64,000 nt of DNA from CALOCN01 sp942491735 (GCA_942491735.1 CALOCN010000014.1:1116001-1180000), one strand, 5' to 3'. Shown: positions 36,794 to 45,010, numbered from the stretch's first letter. Notes: a model not told the origin generated them from the sequence alone. Program-made: numbers and translations.

Positions 36794-38314
36794 TCAGCTG
36801 ATCGAGGGGGACTGGCCCGCCTTGACGAGAATGTCTTCCTCGACGTAGAGACCGCCCAGGGCAAGGCCTCCGGCGATCACGAAAGCGGCCGGTGAGGGAA
36901 GGACCCAGACCAGAAGCGCGGGGACGAGGACTCCGAGGACCAACCCGCCCACCCAGTGACCCATGGCAAAGGGCCCGCGGGTGATCAACCGCGCGGCGCG
37001 GCGATACTCCCTGGAGCGGCCCCGGGGTGCGAGGTGTTCCTCGACGAGGAGGAAGGCAAGGTGGGTGGAAAGGGCGAGCCCGAACGCGACGGTGAGGATT
37101 CGACTCATGCCGGCGAAGGCTCCGGTGGTGGCGTAGAGAATGAAGGCGACCGCGCAACCGGCAACCATGGCCTGGGCCATGAGGTGCAGCCATAGTCCTC
37201 GGCGCATCCACAGCACACGCCCCTTGGATTGGGCGAACAGCCATCCCGTGTAGCCCGCGGTGAGCAGTGCGCCCACGATCATCACGTTCTGGAGCATGAC
37301 GTCGACCGGTGTCGGGAGCGGGATGATGCGCGCGAGCAGGGCGAGCACGGTCACCGCGCCGAACCCGCTAATGACGAACGCGCCGCGGGTGATCCAGGAG
37401 GTCCAGTTGGGCTTGGCCAGGATATAGAAGAACCGCTCGGGTCGCTTGAGGTCCCCCACCAGGAGGGCGGCGGTGAGGGCGAGGGCGATCAGGGCCACCA
37501 CCAGGAGCGGGGTTGCGCGATCACCCGCACCGCCCAGGGTGAGCAGGGCGGCGGCGAGCGCCCCCCCGGCGGCAACCGACTTGGTGAAGAGGTACGCGGA
37601 AACCTTCCACCCCCAATGGACCGGGTGATCCACGTCGTAGGTGGTGCGGGACTGCTGCTCCGCCTCGTCCAGGGAGGCCTGGAACTTCTCCGCGTCCAGC
37701 GGCATGCCCTCGATCCGGTTGGACCAGAGGTAGCCGCCGGCCGCGTTGGTGAGGTCGGGGTCGATGACCGCCGGCGCCGCATCGCGGTACAGGACGTTGG
37801 GCCCGGTCCCGGCTTCCACCTTGCGCGCGCTCAGGTCGTGTTCGCGTTTCATCCGCGACACGATGCTCTCCGGGTCGTGGAAATCCCCCGGGATGATGGC
37901 CTCGGTGGGGCAGACCACGGCACAGGCCGGGGCCAGCCCGGTCTCCACCCGGTGGGCGCAGAAGTGGCACTTCTCGGCCGTCCCCGAGTGCGGGTTCACG
38001 TACAGGGCGTCGTAGGGACACCCCTGCATGCAGGCCTTGCAGCCGATACAGCGCGCCGGGTCCACGTCGACGATCCCGTTCTCCATCTTGCTCAGCGCGC
38101 CGGTTGGGCAAATGGTCACGCAGGGGGCGCTGGTGCACTGGTTGCACCGAAGGACACCGAAGGAGCGTTTGACTTCCGGGAACGTCCCTTGCTCCGTGTA
38201 CTTGACCCAGGTGCGAAAGCTCCCGAGGGGGACGTCGTTCTCGGCCTTGCAGGCCACGGTGCAGGCATGGCACCCGATGCACTTGGTGTGATCAATGACG
38301 AACCCGAGCTGCAC
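36794..38314 (-). CDS. Fused four-cluster ferredoxin and NrfD membrane subunit
   Basis: The 506-residue protein joins two usual subunits. Residues 1-180 hold four cluster motifs: CIGCHACTVAC (Cys12, 15, 18, 22), CNQCTSAPCVTIC, CIGCKACMQGCP and CHFCxxR with a late CAVVCP. From about 240 to 500 lie eight or so membrane helices of the NrfD/PsrC type. It would pass electrons between quinone and the molybdoenzyme. The fusion places the clusters directly at the membrane anchor, and with no export signal the clusters should lie on the cytoplasmic side. It starts at a GTG with GGAG six bases upstream. Confidence 0.85.
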   Translation of the reverse strand: MQLGFVIDHTKCIGCHACTVACKAENDVPLGSFRTWVKYTEQGTFPEVKRSFGVLRCNQCTSAPCVTICPTGALSKMENGIVDVDPARCIGCKACMQGCPYDALYVNPHSGTAEKCHFCAHRVETGLAPACAVVCPTEAIIPGDFHDPESIVSRMKREHDLSARKVEAGTGPNVLYRDAAPAVIDPDLTNAAGGYLWSNRIEGMPLDAEKFQASLDEAEQQSRTTYDVDHPVHWGWKVSAYLFTKSVAAGGALAAALLTLGGAGDRATPLLVVALIALALTAALLVGDLKRPERFFYILAKPNWTSWITRGAFVISGFGAVTVLALLARIIPLPTPVDVMLQNVMIVGALLTAGYTGWLFAQSKGRVLWMRRGLWLHLMAQAMVAGCAVAFILYATTGAFAGMSRILTVAFGLALSTHLAFLLVEEHLAPRGRSREYRRAARLITRGPFAMGHWVGGLVLGVLVPALLVWVLPSPAAFVIAGGLALGGLYVEEDILVKAGQSPSIS

Positions 38315-38459
38315 GGTATCTCCGGGGAAAGGGGGGATGGAGTGCCCGACCGGATGGGACTATGCCATAGGGGTAGCTGCCCATCCAGGGGCGGAAGTGA
38401 CTGTCAGGTGGGGAGTTGTCACGGTTTGCCAGGAAAGGACGCAGAGGGAGGAATTTGAG

Positions 38460-38478
38460 ACGACCGGTCGTGTATACT
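38460..38478 (+). promoter_or_regulatory. TetR operator palindrome and -10 box
   Basis: A perfect 12-bp palindrome ACGACCGGTCGT (38460-38471) directly abuts a TATACT -10 box (38473-38478). The -10 box ends seven bases before the regulator ATG, so the mRNA is probably leaderless. TTGAGA just upstream is only 12 bases from the -10 box, too close for a normal -35. Confidence 0.6.
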
Positions 38479-38485
38479 GTTCGTC

Positions 38486-39082
38486 ATGCGACGCGCTTCC
38501 GAGGAGACCCGCCAACGACTGCTGGATGAAGGGGTTCTCCTCTTTGTCCGGCAGGGGTATCACGGGACCGGCATCAAGGATGTCCTGGACCGGGTCGGGG
38601 TTCCCAAGGGTTCGTTCTACAACTACTTCGAGAGCAAGGAGCAGTTTGGTGCGGAGGTTGTTCGCCACTACGCGGACAACCAGGGGGGTCGTTTGGCCGC
38701 CGCCCTCGCCGACCCGCAGGCGGATGCGCATGCGGCCCTCGTCCGGTTCTACCGCGACGAGATCTGCCGGTTCGTGAACTGTCGCGAAGGTTGCCTGCTG
38801 GGCAACCTGGCCGGCGAATTGGGGAGCGCCCCGGACCTGTGCCGGGATGCATTGGCGGCCGCGATGGCGCAGGCCGAGAGTCTGATCGGGGAGGCCATCG
38901 CGCGGGCCCAGGAACAAGGGACGGTGCGAGGCGATCTGAGTGCGAGCCTGCTCGCAGGTTTTCTGTTCAACGCATGGGAGGGCGCCTTGATGCGCATGCA
39001 GGTGGATGGCGGCGCCGAGCCGCTGGAGGCCTGTGTGAAGCTGGTGCTCGAGGATTTGTTCCGGCCCCGTGGCCAGGGATGA
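38486..39082 (+). CDS. TetR-family transcriptional repressor
   Basis: A 198-residue regulator. The N-terminal helix-turn-helix is VLDRVGVPKGSFYNYFESKEQ. The ligand domain carries NCREGCLLGNLAGELG with two Cys, plus another Cys in DLCRDAL, similar to NemR/AcuR-type sensors that respond to electrophiles or small acids. A near-certain operator overlaps its own promoter, so it should autoregulate. The thioredoxin gene follows 19 bases later and is probably on the same mRNA, suggesting a redox or thiol-stress response. Confidence 0.85.
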   Translation: MRRASEETRQRLLDEGVLLFVRQGYHGTGIKDVLDRVGVPKGSFYNYFESKEQFGAEVVRHYADNQGGRLAAALADPQADAHAALVRFYRDEICRFVNCREGCLLGNLAGELGSAPDLCRDALAAAMAQAESLIGEAIARAQEQGTVRGDLSASLLAGFLFNAWEGALMRMQVDGGAEPLEACVKLVLEDLFRPRGQG

Positions 39083-39101
39083 GAAAGGAAAAAGGCTGAC
39101 G

Positions 39102-39455
39102 ATGTCCGACAACGCAAAGACCGCGAACGGAGTCAAGACGTTCACGGATGGGAACTTCCAGACCGAGGTGGTGGCGAGCGGGACTCCGGTCCTGGTCGAC
39201 TTCTGGGCCCAATGGTGTGGTCCCTGCCACATGCTCACCCCGACCGTGGAGCAGCTGGCCGGCGAGTACGACGGCCGGGTCGCGGTAGGAAAACTCAACA
39301 TCGACGAGAATCCCAAGACGGCAGCCGAGTTCGGCATCCGGTCCATCCCCACCATCCTGGTTTTCCAGGACGGCAAGGTGGCTGAAGCGCTGGTCGGCGT
39401 GCAGCCCAAGGATCGCTACAAGGATGTCCTGGATAAGCTGACCGGCGGGAACTAG
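39102..39455 (+). CDS. trxA: Thioredoxin
   Basis: A 117-residue protein with the active site WCGPC inside VDFWAQWCGPCHMLTP and the cis-Pro in RSIPTILVF. Length and motifs are those of cytoplasmic thioredoxin, the disulfide reductant fed by thioredoxin reductase. The start at 39102 has an AAAGGAAAAAGG region upstream. It lies immediately downstream of a TetR repressor, an unusual location that implies regulated expression. A strong terminator hairpin follows 15 bases after the stop codon. Confidence 0.95.
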   Translation: MSDNAKTANGVKTFTDGNFQTEVVASGTPVLVDFWAQWCGPCHMLTPTVEQLAGEYDGRVAVGKLNIDENPKTAAEFGIRSIPTILVFQDGKVAEALVGVQPKDRYKDVLDKLTGGN

Positions 39456-39469
39456 CGTCCCACCGCCCC

Positions 39470-39501
39470 CGAGAAAGCCGGCCCCCGGGCCGGCTTTCTC
39501 G
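39470..39501 (+). terminator. Terminator hairpin after trxA
   Basis: A 14-15 bp perfect stem (39470-39484 with 39487-39501). Its distal arm carries CTTTCTC but no long T-tract follows. Confidence 0.6.
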
Positions 39502-39527
39502 TGCCCTCAAGGGGGAGGGGTCCTCCC

Positions 39528-39558
39528 GCCGATAACCGGGAGAACCCCCTTCTCCCGG
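39528..39558 (+). promoter_or_regulatory. Conserved leader motif and SD-adjacent hairpin before the WD40 gene
   Basis: GCCGATAACCGG (39528-39539) overlaps a perfect 9-bp hairpin CCGGGAGAA/TTCTCCCGG (39536-39544, 39550-39558). The 3' arm shares two bases with the Shine-Dalgarno GGAGG (39557-39561). The same 12-mer with a hairpin also occurs before the PhyH gene at 55996. Confidence 0.5.
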
Positions 39559-39565
39559 AGGTCCC

Positions 39566-40633
39566 ATGCGACGCCTGACCTTGTTGGTTCCCCTTTGTCT
39601 TCCGCTGATGGCTGGATGCTCGGAGTCCCGCGATGAGATGCAGTTGGATCGTTCGGTGCGGGCCAGCCAGGAGGGGCCTGCGCCGGTGGGAAGCGGCAAC
39701 TGGGCCGCCGCACTCGGCGGGGGAGCGCCCCGGCCCGACAGGGTCCGCAAGTGGCAGGCTCACGAGGGAGCGGTGACGGCGATCGCGGTCTCCAGTCGGG
39801 GGGATCTGGTCCTCTCGGTGGGCTATGACGACTATGGGCTCCGGCTCTGGGATCGCGAGACCGGCACGCTGATCGACGGGGTGAAGCTGGAAGGCCGGCC
39901 CCGTGATCTCACCCTGATCCCCGGCGAGGACCGGATCGCGGTGTGTCTGGCCAACACCGACGTGGTCATGCACAGCTTCACCCGCGGTGGGCTGGGGGAC
40001 CCGGTGCAACTGCGGGGGGGTGCGGAGCATGCGTTTTCCATCTCGGCCAGTCGCGACGGCCGAACCCTCGCCGCGACAACCTTCCGGGGTCCCGTGCTCC
40101 TGTGGAACCTCGAGGATCGAACCGGTTCCGGCACCCTCGACAAGTCGATCAGCATGCGGGGGATTGCCTTTTCCCCCACCCAGGATCTGCTCGCCGCGGG
40201 GTCCATGGGCAACACCTTTACCCTCTGGAAGCTTCAGGGGAGCAGGAGCGGGAAACGCCACGAGGTGAAGATCCCCAAGGTGTCGGACCAGTCCGACGTG
40301 GCCTCGGTGGCCTTCTCCCCGGATGGCAAGCGTCTGCTCACCGGGCACATGGATTCGAGCTTCACCGTGTGGGATGTCCGCAAGCGCAAGCAACTGCTCA
40401 ACCAGTACGTGCAGGATGCGTCCACCCTGGACGTCGCCTGGGGCTGGGACGGTTCGCTGTTCGCCACCGCCCAGGCCAACGGCAGGGTTTTCCTCTGGGA
40501 TCCGGATACGGGAGTCGACCTGGCCTCGCTGGGTGGGCACGAGGGGGGGGCGACCGCGGTTGCCTTCAGTCCCGTGGAGTGGGAAATCCTCTTCTCCGGG
40601 GATGAAAAGGGTCGCATCCACCTCTGGCAGTAG
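39566..40633 (+). CDS. WD40-repeat lipoprotein
   Basis: The 355-residue protein has a lipoprotein signal (LMAGC, Cys17 or so) and about seven WD40-type blades (for example KWQAHEGAVTAIAVSSRGDLVLSVGYDDYGLRLWD and AVAFSPVEWEILFSGDEKGRIHLWQ). It should be a membrane-anchored propeller, probably a protein-interaction scaffold. Binding partners are unknown. Its start is preceded by a hairpin that overlaps the Shine-Dalgarno. Confidence 0.85.
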   Translation: MRRLTLLVPLCLPLMAGCSESRDEMQLDRSVRASQEGPAPVGSGNWAAALGGGAPRPDRVRKWQAHEGAVTAIAVSSRGDLVLSVGYDDYGLRLWDRETGTLIDGVKLEGRPRDLTLIPGEDRIAVCLANTDVVMHSFTRGGLGDPVQLRGGAEHAFSISASRDGRTLAATTFRGPVLLWNLEDRTGSGTLDKSISMRGIAFSPTQDLLAAGSMGNTFTLWKLQGSRSGKRHEVKIPKVSDQSDVASVAFSPDGKRLLTGHMDSSFTVWDVRKRKQLLNQYVQDASTLDVAWGWDGSLFATAQANGRVFLWDPDTGVDLASLGGHEGGATAVAFSPVEWEILFSGDEKGRIHLWQ

Positions 40634-40658
40634 TTCGCCCGGTCGCGGTGGCGGTTGC

Positions 40659-40687
40659 TTGTCAGGGGGACGGTCGCCTCGTACCAT
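40659..40687 (+). promoter_or_regulatory. Promoter of a leaderless GT9 gene
   Basis: TTGTCA (40659-40664, five of six matches) and TACCAT (40682-40687) are 17 bases apart. The -10 box ends seven bases before the ATG at 40695, with no Shine-Dalgarno. Confidence 0.6.
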
Positions 40688-40694
40688 CGATCCC

Positions 40695-41708
40695 ATGGCT
40701 CTCCCCCGGAATGTCCTCGTGGTGCGCACGGACCGGATCGGGGATGTGGTCCTGACCCTTCCCATGGCCGGCGCGCTGAAGACCGCTTTTCCGGCGAGCC
40801 GCGTGACGTTCCTGGTGCGCGAGTACACCCGCCCGCTGGTGGAAGGTCATCCCCACATCGACGACGTCATGGTTCTCGGTGAGCGGGGCGGGCGGCCCCG
40901 CTTGGCCGAGAACGCGCAGCGTATCGGGGCGGGGGGCTTCGACACCGCCCTGCTTGTGCATCCCTCCTTTCGCCTGGCCTGCATTCTCAGCCTGGCCAGG
41001 ATCCCCACCCGGATTGGGACGGCCTATCGCTGGTACTCGAGCCTGTTCAGCCACCGGGTGCGGGTGCACCGGCAACGCGGGTCCCGTCACGAGGTGGAGT
41101 ACAACCTGGAACTCCTGCGTCCCCTGGGGATCGACCCGGGCAGCCCCGTGGACTTCAGCCTGACTCCCAGGGAAGAGGACCGCGCCGCCACGGAGATGCT
41201 GTGGCGGGAATGGGCACCCAAGCCTCCCGTGGTGGTGGTCCACCCGGGAAGCGGGGGGAGCGCGGTGGACCTCCCGGTGGCTTCCATGGCCAGGCTGGTC
41301 CAGGGACTCGATTCCAGCGGGGCCGAGGTCCTGGTCACCGGATCCGCGGAGGAGGTCGAGGTGTGCCGGCAGGTCACCCGGGGCACCCGGGCCCGCAATC
41401 TCGCGGGGACGTTCTCCCTTGGGGAACTGGTGGCGTTGGTGGCCCGGTGCGACCTTCTGGTCGCCAACTCCACCGGTCCCATCCACATCGCGGCTGGCCT
41501 CGGAAAACCGGTGGTCGGGTTCTATTCGAGGGCAAAGGCCTGTACCCCGGAGCGGTGGGGGCCGTACACCGATCGACGACTCGTCTTCACCCCGGAAGCG
41601 GACTGTTCCGAGTGCACGCTGAGCAAGTGCCGACGGACCCGGTGCATGGAGACGATTCGCCCCGAGCGGGTGCTGGAGTCCATCCGGGATCTCCTGCGAT
41701 CCGGTTAG
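40695..41708 (+). CDS. Glycosyltransferase family 9 (heptosyltransferase-like)
   Basis: A 337-residue GT-B protein. The N-terminus has VVRTDRIGDVVLTLPM, typical of heptosyltransferases such as WaaC/WaaF. The nucleotide-sugar side has HPGSGGSAVDLP and the VANSTGPIHIAAGLGKPVVGFY motif. It likely transfers a heptose or related sugar in LPS core or another surface glycan. Four Cys near the C-terminus (CSECTLSKCRRTRC) are seen in several GT9 proteins. The gene stands alone here, away from the main glycan locus. Confidence 0.85.
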   Translation: MALPRNVLVVRTDRIGDVVLTLPMAGALKTAFPASRVTFLVREYTRPLVEGHPHIDDVMVLGERGGRPRLAENAQRIGAGGFDTALLVHPSFRLACILSLARIPTRIGTAYRWYSSLFSHRVRVHRQRGSRHEVEYNLELLRPLGIDPGSPVDFSLTPREEDRAATEMLWREWAPKPPVVVVHPGSGGSAVDLPVASMARLVQGLDSSGAEVLVTGSAEEVEVCRQVTRGTRARNLAGTFSLGELVALVARCDLLVANSTGPIHIAAGLGKPVVGFYSRAKACTPERWGPYTDRRLVFTPEADCSECTLSKCRRTRCMETIRPERVLESIRDLLRSG

Positions 41709-41727
41709 ACGCGGCGACCTGCGCATG

Positions 41728-41758
41728 AAAAGGCCGGCCACCTGTTCGGCGGCCGGCC
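41728..41758 (-). terminator. Terminator of the PEP-CTERM gene
   Basis: GGCCGGCC arms (41732-41739 and 41751-41758) with an 11-base loop. On the minus strand TTTT follows the stem. It also lies just after the convergent GT9 gene and may serve both. Confidence 0.6.
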
Positions 41759-41789
41759 CCAAAGCCTGCAGCGGAAATCCGTCGCGGGT

Positions 41790-42422
41790 CTAGTTGCGGC
41801 GACGGCGACGGGCGATACCCATCCCCAACGCGCCCAGACCGATCAGGGTCAGGGTGGCCGGTTCCGGAACCGGCGGAGTGCAGTCGACGCAGTCGCCATC
41901 ACCCAGCTTGGAACTCCCGGTGCGGGGGCCACCGGGAACGCCGACACTGGTCATGCGAACGGCAAAGTCCTTGAAGTCCGAGGTGGTCAGCGACCCTGCG
42001 AAGTCATCAACGGTAAACGACGTCGATTGGATGTCGTCGGCACCGATGCCGGGGGTACCGATGGTCAGACCGATGTCACGGGGACCGGAGGGGTTGATGT
42101 TGTTCCCTCCGCCCATGTTGTTGGTATTGGTGGCGAAGGCGTTGATATCAGTGCCCACCACATGGCCCGCGGCAATCCCGGGGTTGTTCATGACGTTGAA
42201 GAACACTCCCTGGAGATCACCGATGTTCGGGTTGGGGATGACGTCCACCATGATGGTGACGAACCCGGCGTTGAGAGCGTCGTTCACGGTGACCTGGACG
42301 GATCCGGAGGCCCCGGTGAACGGGACCAGGTTGTGAATCGACACCGTAGCCTGGGCGGCGGGAGCAATTGAGATCGCCGAAGCGACCAGAACCGCGAGAA
42401 GGGCAATTCGTTTCCTAGTCAT
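41790..42422 (-). CDS. PEP-CTERM sorting-domain protein
   Basis: The 210-residue protein has a Sec signal peptide (about 1-25), an Asn/Gly-rich beta-type domain, and a C-terminal PEP-CTERM tail: VPEPATLTLIGLGALG, then a hydrophobic helix ending in a short Arg cluster (ARRRRRN). This tail is cut by an exosortase, EpsH or XrtA, during export to the exopolysaccharide-coated surface. No exosortase is visible in the window. The start at 42422 has GAGG upstream; an in-frame ATG at 42446 has none. Confidence 0.85.
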   Translation of the reverse strand: MTRKRIALLAVLVASAISIAPAAQATVSIHNLVPFTGASGSVQVTVNDALNAGFVTIMVDVIPNPNIGDLQGVFFNVMNNPGIAAGHVVGTDINAFATNTNNMGGGNNINPSGPRDIGLTIGTPGIGADDIQSTSFTVDDFAGSLTTSDFKDFAVRMTSVGVPGGPRTGSSKLGDGDCVDCTPPVPEPATLTLIGLGALGMGIARRRRRN

Positions 42423-42645
42423 GAAGATAACCTCAAGGGTGTGCATGAAGGGCTAATGTGCAGAGCCGAAATATTACCATGCGACTTGAACGATCTCGGC
42501 GGGAAATCTTCTTCAATTATCCCGTAAGAGCCTCTGCTCATTGTGTTTCAACGAGTTGTGGGGTGTGGTGCCCGGCCGCCGGTCGGGCGATTTGCACGGG
42601 TTTTGGCTCGAGATCTTGGGGGAGCCCCGCATGCGGCGCCTTTGG

Positions 42646-42651
42646 TAGGCT
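42646..42651 (+). promoter_or_regulatory. -10 box (TAGGCT) before a leaderless glycosyltransferase-like gene
   Basis: TAGGCT ends nine bases before the ATG at 42661, and cccgtcccc between has no Shine-Dalgarno. No -35 box visible. Confidence 0.4.
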
Positions 42652-42660
42652 CCCGTCCCC

Positions 42661-43479
42661 ATGCGCGACGTTCTTGTTCTCCTGCGTGTCTTTGACCGGA
42701 TCGACGACCTCAGGGTCTGCCTGCGCCTGATCCGGGAGGGCTGGACCCGGAACCGTTATCAGGTCCTGATCGTCTCCAACGGGCGCGAGGCCGGCCACGC
42801 GGTGCCCCGGGAACTCCTTGGGGACGGGGTTGAACTGGCCGAGTTGACCGACAATCCGGGACACGCCCTGGGAAACTCGCGACTCCTGATGCACGGTGTG
42901 GCGCAGCTTCCGGAACGTGCCTCCCACGTCGTTCTTCTCGAGGCGGACACCTGGCTGTTCGACGATGCGCTGATCGTTCGGTACCTGGACCGCATGGAGC
43001 GAAGCGGCGCCGGATGGGCCAGCGCCGCCTGGCTGGAGCGGTTCCACTCCCTGGCCCTGGACTTTGCCCTGCTGGACGCGGATATCCTGCGCGAGCATCC
43101 CGGGCTCCTCGATTTCGAACTCCACCCCGAGTGCCATGTGGCCAATGTCCTCAACGACCTCGGCGTTGGCTACGAACTCGTGAAGGAGCTGATGCCGGTT
43201 CACGTTCCACGACTCGTCCGGGAGCTGCTACCGCACACCGCGGGTCGGTTCCGGTGTTTTCCCGAAGGTCCCATGGTGACCCACCATGTGGAAGATCTTC
43301 CGGGGGGGATGGAGCAGAAACTGCGCGAGGCGAACTGGACCGCGGGGAAGGCCTGGTTCGAGGTGAGCGCTCCGGGAGACATTCCACGTGAGAACCGGCG
43401 ACTGCGTCGGGGGCAACGGTTGGCGCGGTGGGCGCCCCGTTCCGGCTGGTTGCGCCCCCGGGTAGCCAAGCGCTGGTAA
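42661..43479 (+). CDS. Glycosyltransferase-like protein (GT-A fold)
   Basis: A 272-residue protein. VLVLLRVFDRIDDLRVCLRLI at the start and VVLLEADTWLFDD at ~100 suggest a Rossmann-like nucleotide-sugar domain with an acidic EAD in place of DxD. The C-terminal part (HLVEDLPGG-type sequence, Arg-rich end) is not typical. Family assignment is weak; it could be a sugar transferase acting on a surface glycan, given nearby GT9. Probably cytoplasmic. Confidence 0.55.
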   Translation: MRDVLVLLRVFDRIDDLRVCLRLIREGWTRNRYQVLIVSNGREAGHAVPRELLGDGVELAELTDNPGHALGNSRLLMHGVAQLPERASHVVLLEADTWLFDDALIVRYLDRMERSGAGWASAAWLERFHSLALDFALLDADILREHPGLLDFELHPECHVANVLNDLGVGYELVKELMPVHVPRLVRELLPHTAGRFRCFPEGPMVTHHVEDLPGGMEQKLREANWTAGKAWFEVSAPGDIPRENRRLRRGQRLARWAPRSGWLRPRVAKRW

Positions 43480-43489
43480 CCGCCTGGAG

Positions 43490-43876
43490 TCAGTCGGCTT
43501 CGAAGAGCAGTTCCTGTTCGCCCGCCCGCAGATGCAGCCGTTTGTCTCCGGTCAGCTCGATCCGCTCGGCGTTGCGCAGGGACCAGAGCACCAGGTTCTC
43601 CTGCTTCATCAGGGAATCGGGGCAAGCCATCCGGGTGCCGGCGACCGGTCCGATCCGCAGGGCGAGGCCGTCGAGGCTGTAGGTGGCGGTGTAGGTATTG
43701 CACCCGCTGCTCCCCGAGGCCTGACCTTCGTCCAGGAGCAGGGTAATGGCCTGCTCGCCCTGCGGTGGGGCTCCGCTCAGGGTCACCAGTCGCCACCGGG
43801 TGCCTTCCACGGTGGGCTCGCCGGCGCAGGCGATGACAAGAAGAGGCAGGGCGAGGCCGGCGAGGTGTCGCCTCAC
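43490..43876 (-). CDS. META-domain (HslJ-like) lipoprotein
   Basis: A 128-residue protein with a lipobox (LVIAC) and a META domain: GTRWRLVTLSG, SGCNTYTATYSLDG and RMACPDSLMKQENLVLWSL. META proteins are small periplasmic/outer-membrane lipoproteins, in E. coli (HslJ) linked to heat shock and novobiocin resistance. The start is a GTG whose TGA overlaps the AI-2E transporter stop (GTGA), so they are coupled. Confidence 0.8.
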   Translation of the reverse strand: MRRHLAGLALPLLVIACAGEPTVEGTRWRLVTLSGAPPQGEQAITLLLDEGQASGSSGCNTYTATYSLDGLALRIGPVAGTRMACPDSLMKQENLVLWSLRNAERIELTGDKRLHLRAGEQELLFEAD

Positions 43877-44955
43877 GATGCGGATTCCTCCTCGGTTCCC
43901 CCCACCGCCGGGAGGTAGGGCTGGAACACGATGCCGTAGATGTCCCAGATGGCCACGAACATCGCGGAGATGATGGGGCCGATGATGAACCCGACCACCC
44001 CGAACATGAAGATGCCTCCCATCGTCCCGAACAGGATCAGCAGCTCGTGCATCTGGGTGTCCTTGCCCACCAGGAGCGGGCGGAGGAAGTTGTCCACCGC
44101 CCCGACCACGACGGCGCAGTAGAGACCCAGCACGATCCCGGCCACGGTCTGCCCGCCCAGAACGAGGGCGATCACCGCGGGGACCCAGACCAGGGCGGTT
44201 CCGACCCCCGGGATGATGGAGAGGACGGTCATGACCGTTCCCCAGAAGATGGCCTGGTCGATCCCCGCGAAGGCGAACCCGATGCCGGCCAGGGTTCCCT
44301 GTACCGCCCCGATGACCATGGTTCCCTTGAGGGTGGCGCGGGAAACGGAGACGAACTTGTCTCCCATCCGCACTTCGTCCTCGTGGGAGAGCGGAAGGTA
44401 GTAGAACACCTTGCGCAGGAGCGTCCGACCGTCGGTGAGGAAGAAGAACATGGTGTAGACGAGAATGAACAGCTGGAACACGAACCCGACCGTCCACCCG
44501 GTGCCGCTCTGGAGGCTGCGGAAGACCCAGCTGCCGAGGGTTCCGGCGATCTCGCCTGCCTTGGTGATGATCTGATCGCGGTACGGCTCGATTTCCTCCT
44601 GGAAGGGGAGGCCGGTCAGCCAATTGGACAGCACGTCCGGTTCGTTGATGATGCGCTGGACGGTGGGGACCACGGACTCGGTAACCCGGACCGCCTGCGC
44701 GGTGACCACGCCGATGAACGCCCCGAGGGGAATCACCACCAGAAGAAACAGGGTGAGGAGCGTGCACAGCGAGGAGAGGGACTTGCGCCCGCCCATCCAG
44801 CCCAGGAACCTCCGGTACAGCGGAGTGGCCAGGCCGGAGAAGATCGCGGCAAGCAGGATCGTCATCACGAAGCTCTTGATCATCCTGAAGAAGAGCAATG
44901 TGATGACGAGGACCGCGGCCAGAAGAAAGATTTCCTGGAATCGTTTTGCGTTCAT
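43873..44955 (-). CDS. AI-2E family transporter (YdiK/PerM-like)
   Basis: A 360-residue membrane protein with about eight helices. The GTALVWVPAVIALVLGG stretch and DNFLRPLLVGKDTQMHELLILFG near the C-terminus are diagnostic of the AI-2E exporter/PerM family. Substrates of most members are unknown; some export AI-2, others Na+/H+. The start at 44955 is chosen because the helix bundle begins there and GGGAAAA precedes it. It is coupled with the META lipoprotein. Confidence 0.85.
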   Translation of the reverse strand: MNAKRFQEIFLLAAVLVITLLFFRMIKSFVMTILLAAIFSGLATPLYRRFLGWMGGRKSLSSLCTLLTLFLLVVIPLGAFIGVVTAQAVRVTESVVPTVQRIINEPDVLSNWLTGLPFQEEIEPYRDQIITKAGEIAGTLGSWVFRSLQSGTGWTVGFVFQLFILVYTMFFFLTDGRTLLRKVFYYLPLSHEDEVRMGDKFVSVSRATLKGTMVIGAVQGTLAGIGFAFAGIDQAIFWGTVMTVLSIIPGVGTALVWVPAVIALVLGGQTVAGIVLGLYCAVVVGAVDNFLRPLLVGKDTQMHELLILFGTMGGIFMFGVVGFIIGPIISAMFVAIWDIYGIVFQPYLPAVGGTEEESAS

Positions 44956-45010
44956 CGTTTTCCCGCGGGCAGCGCCGCAGGCGCATTGTGGCACGTCGTG
45001 AACGGGGAGG

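Noticed and set aside
34774..36801. A long open frame on the plus strand antisense to the molybdoenzyme gene
   Set aside because: Its translation is low-complexity (Gly, Arg, Pro, His-rich) with no domain, and it mirrors the codon pattern of the real gene. Similar long antisense frames at 7861-9435, 19990-21873 and 29998-31095 were rejected for the same reason.
39528..39535. GCCGATAA as a sigma-28 (FliA) -10 box before the WD40 gene, and likewise at 55996
   Set aside because: The octamer matches the FliA -10 consensus, but no TAAAGTTT-like -35 box lies 11 bases upstream at either site, and no flagellar genes are present. I keep it only as a shared motif.
42471..42521. TAATAT and GATAAT as -10 boxes for the PEP-CTERM gene
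   Set aside because: Neither has an acceptable -35 box at 16-18 bases, so I could not choose between them.
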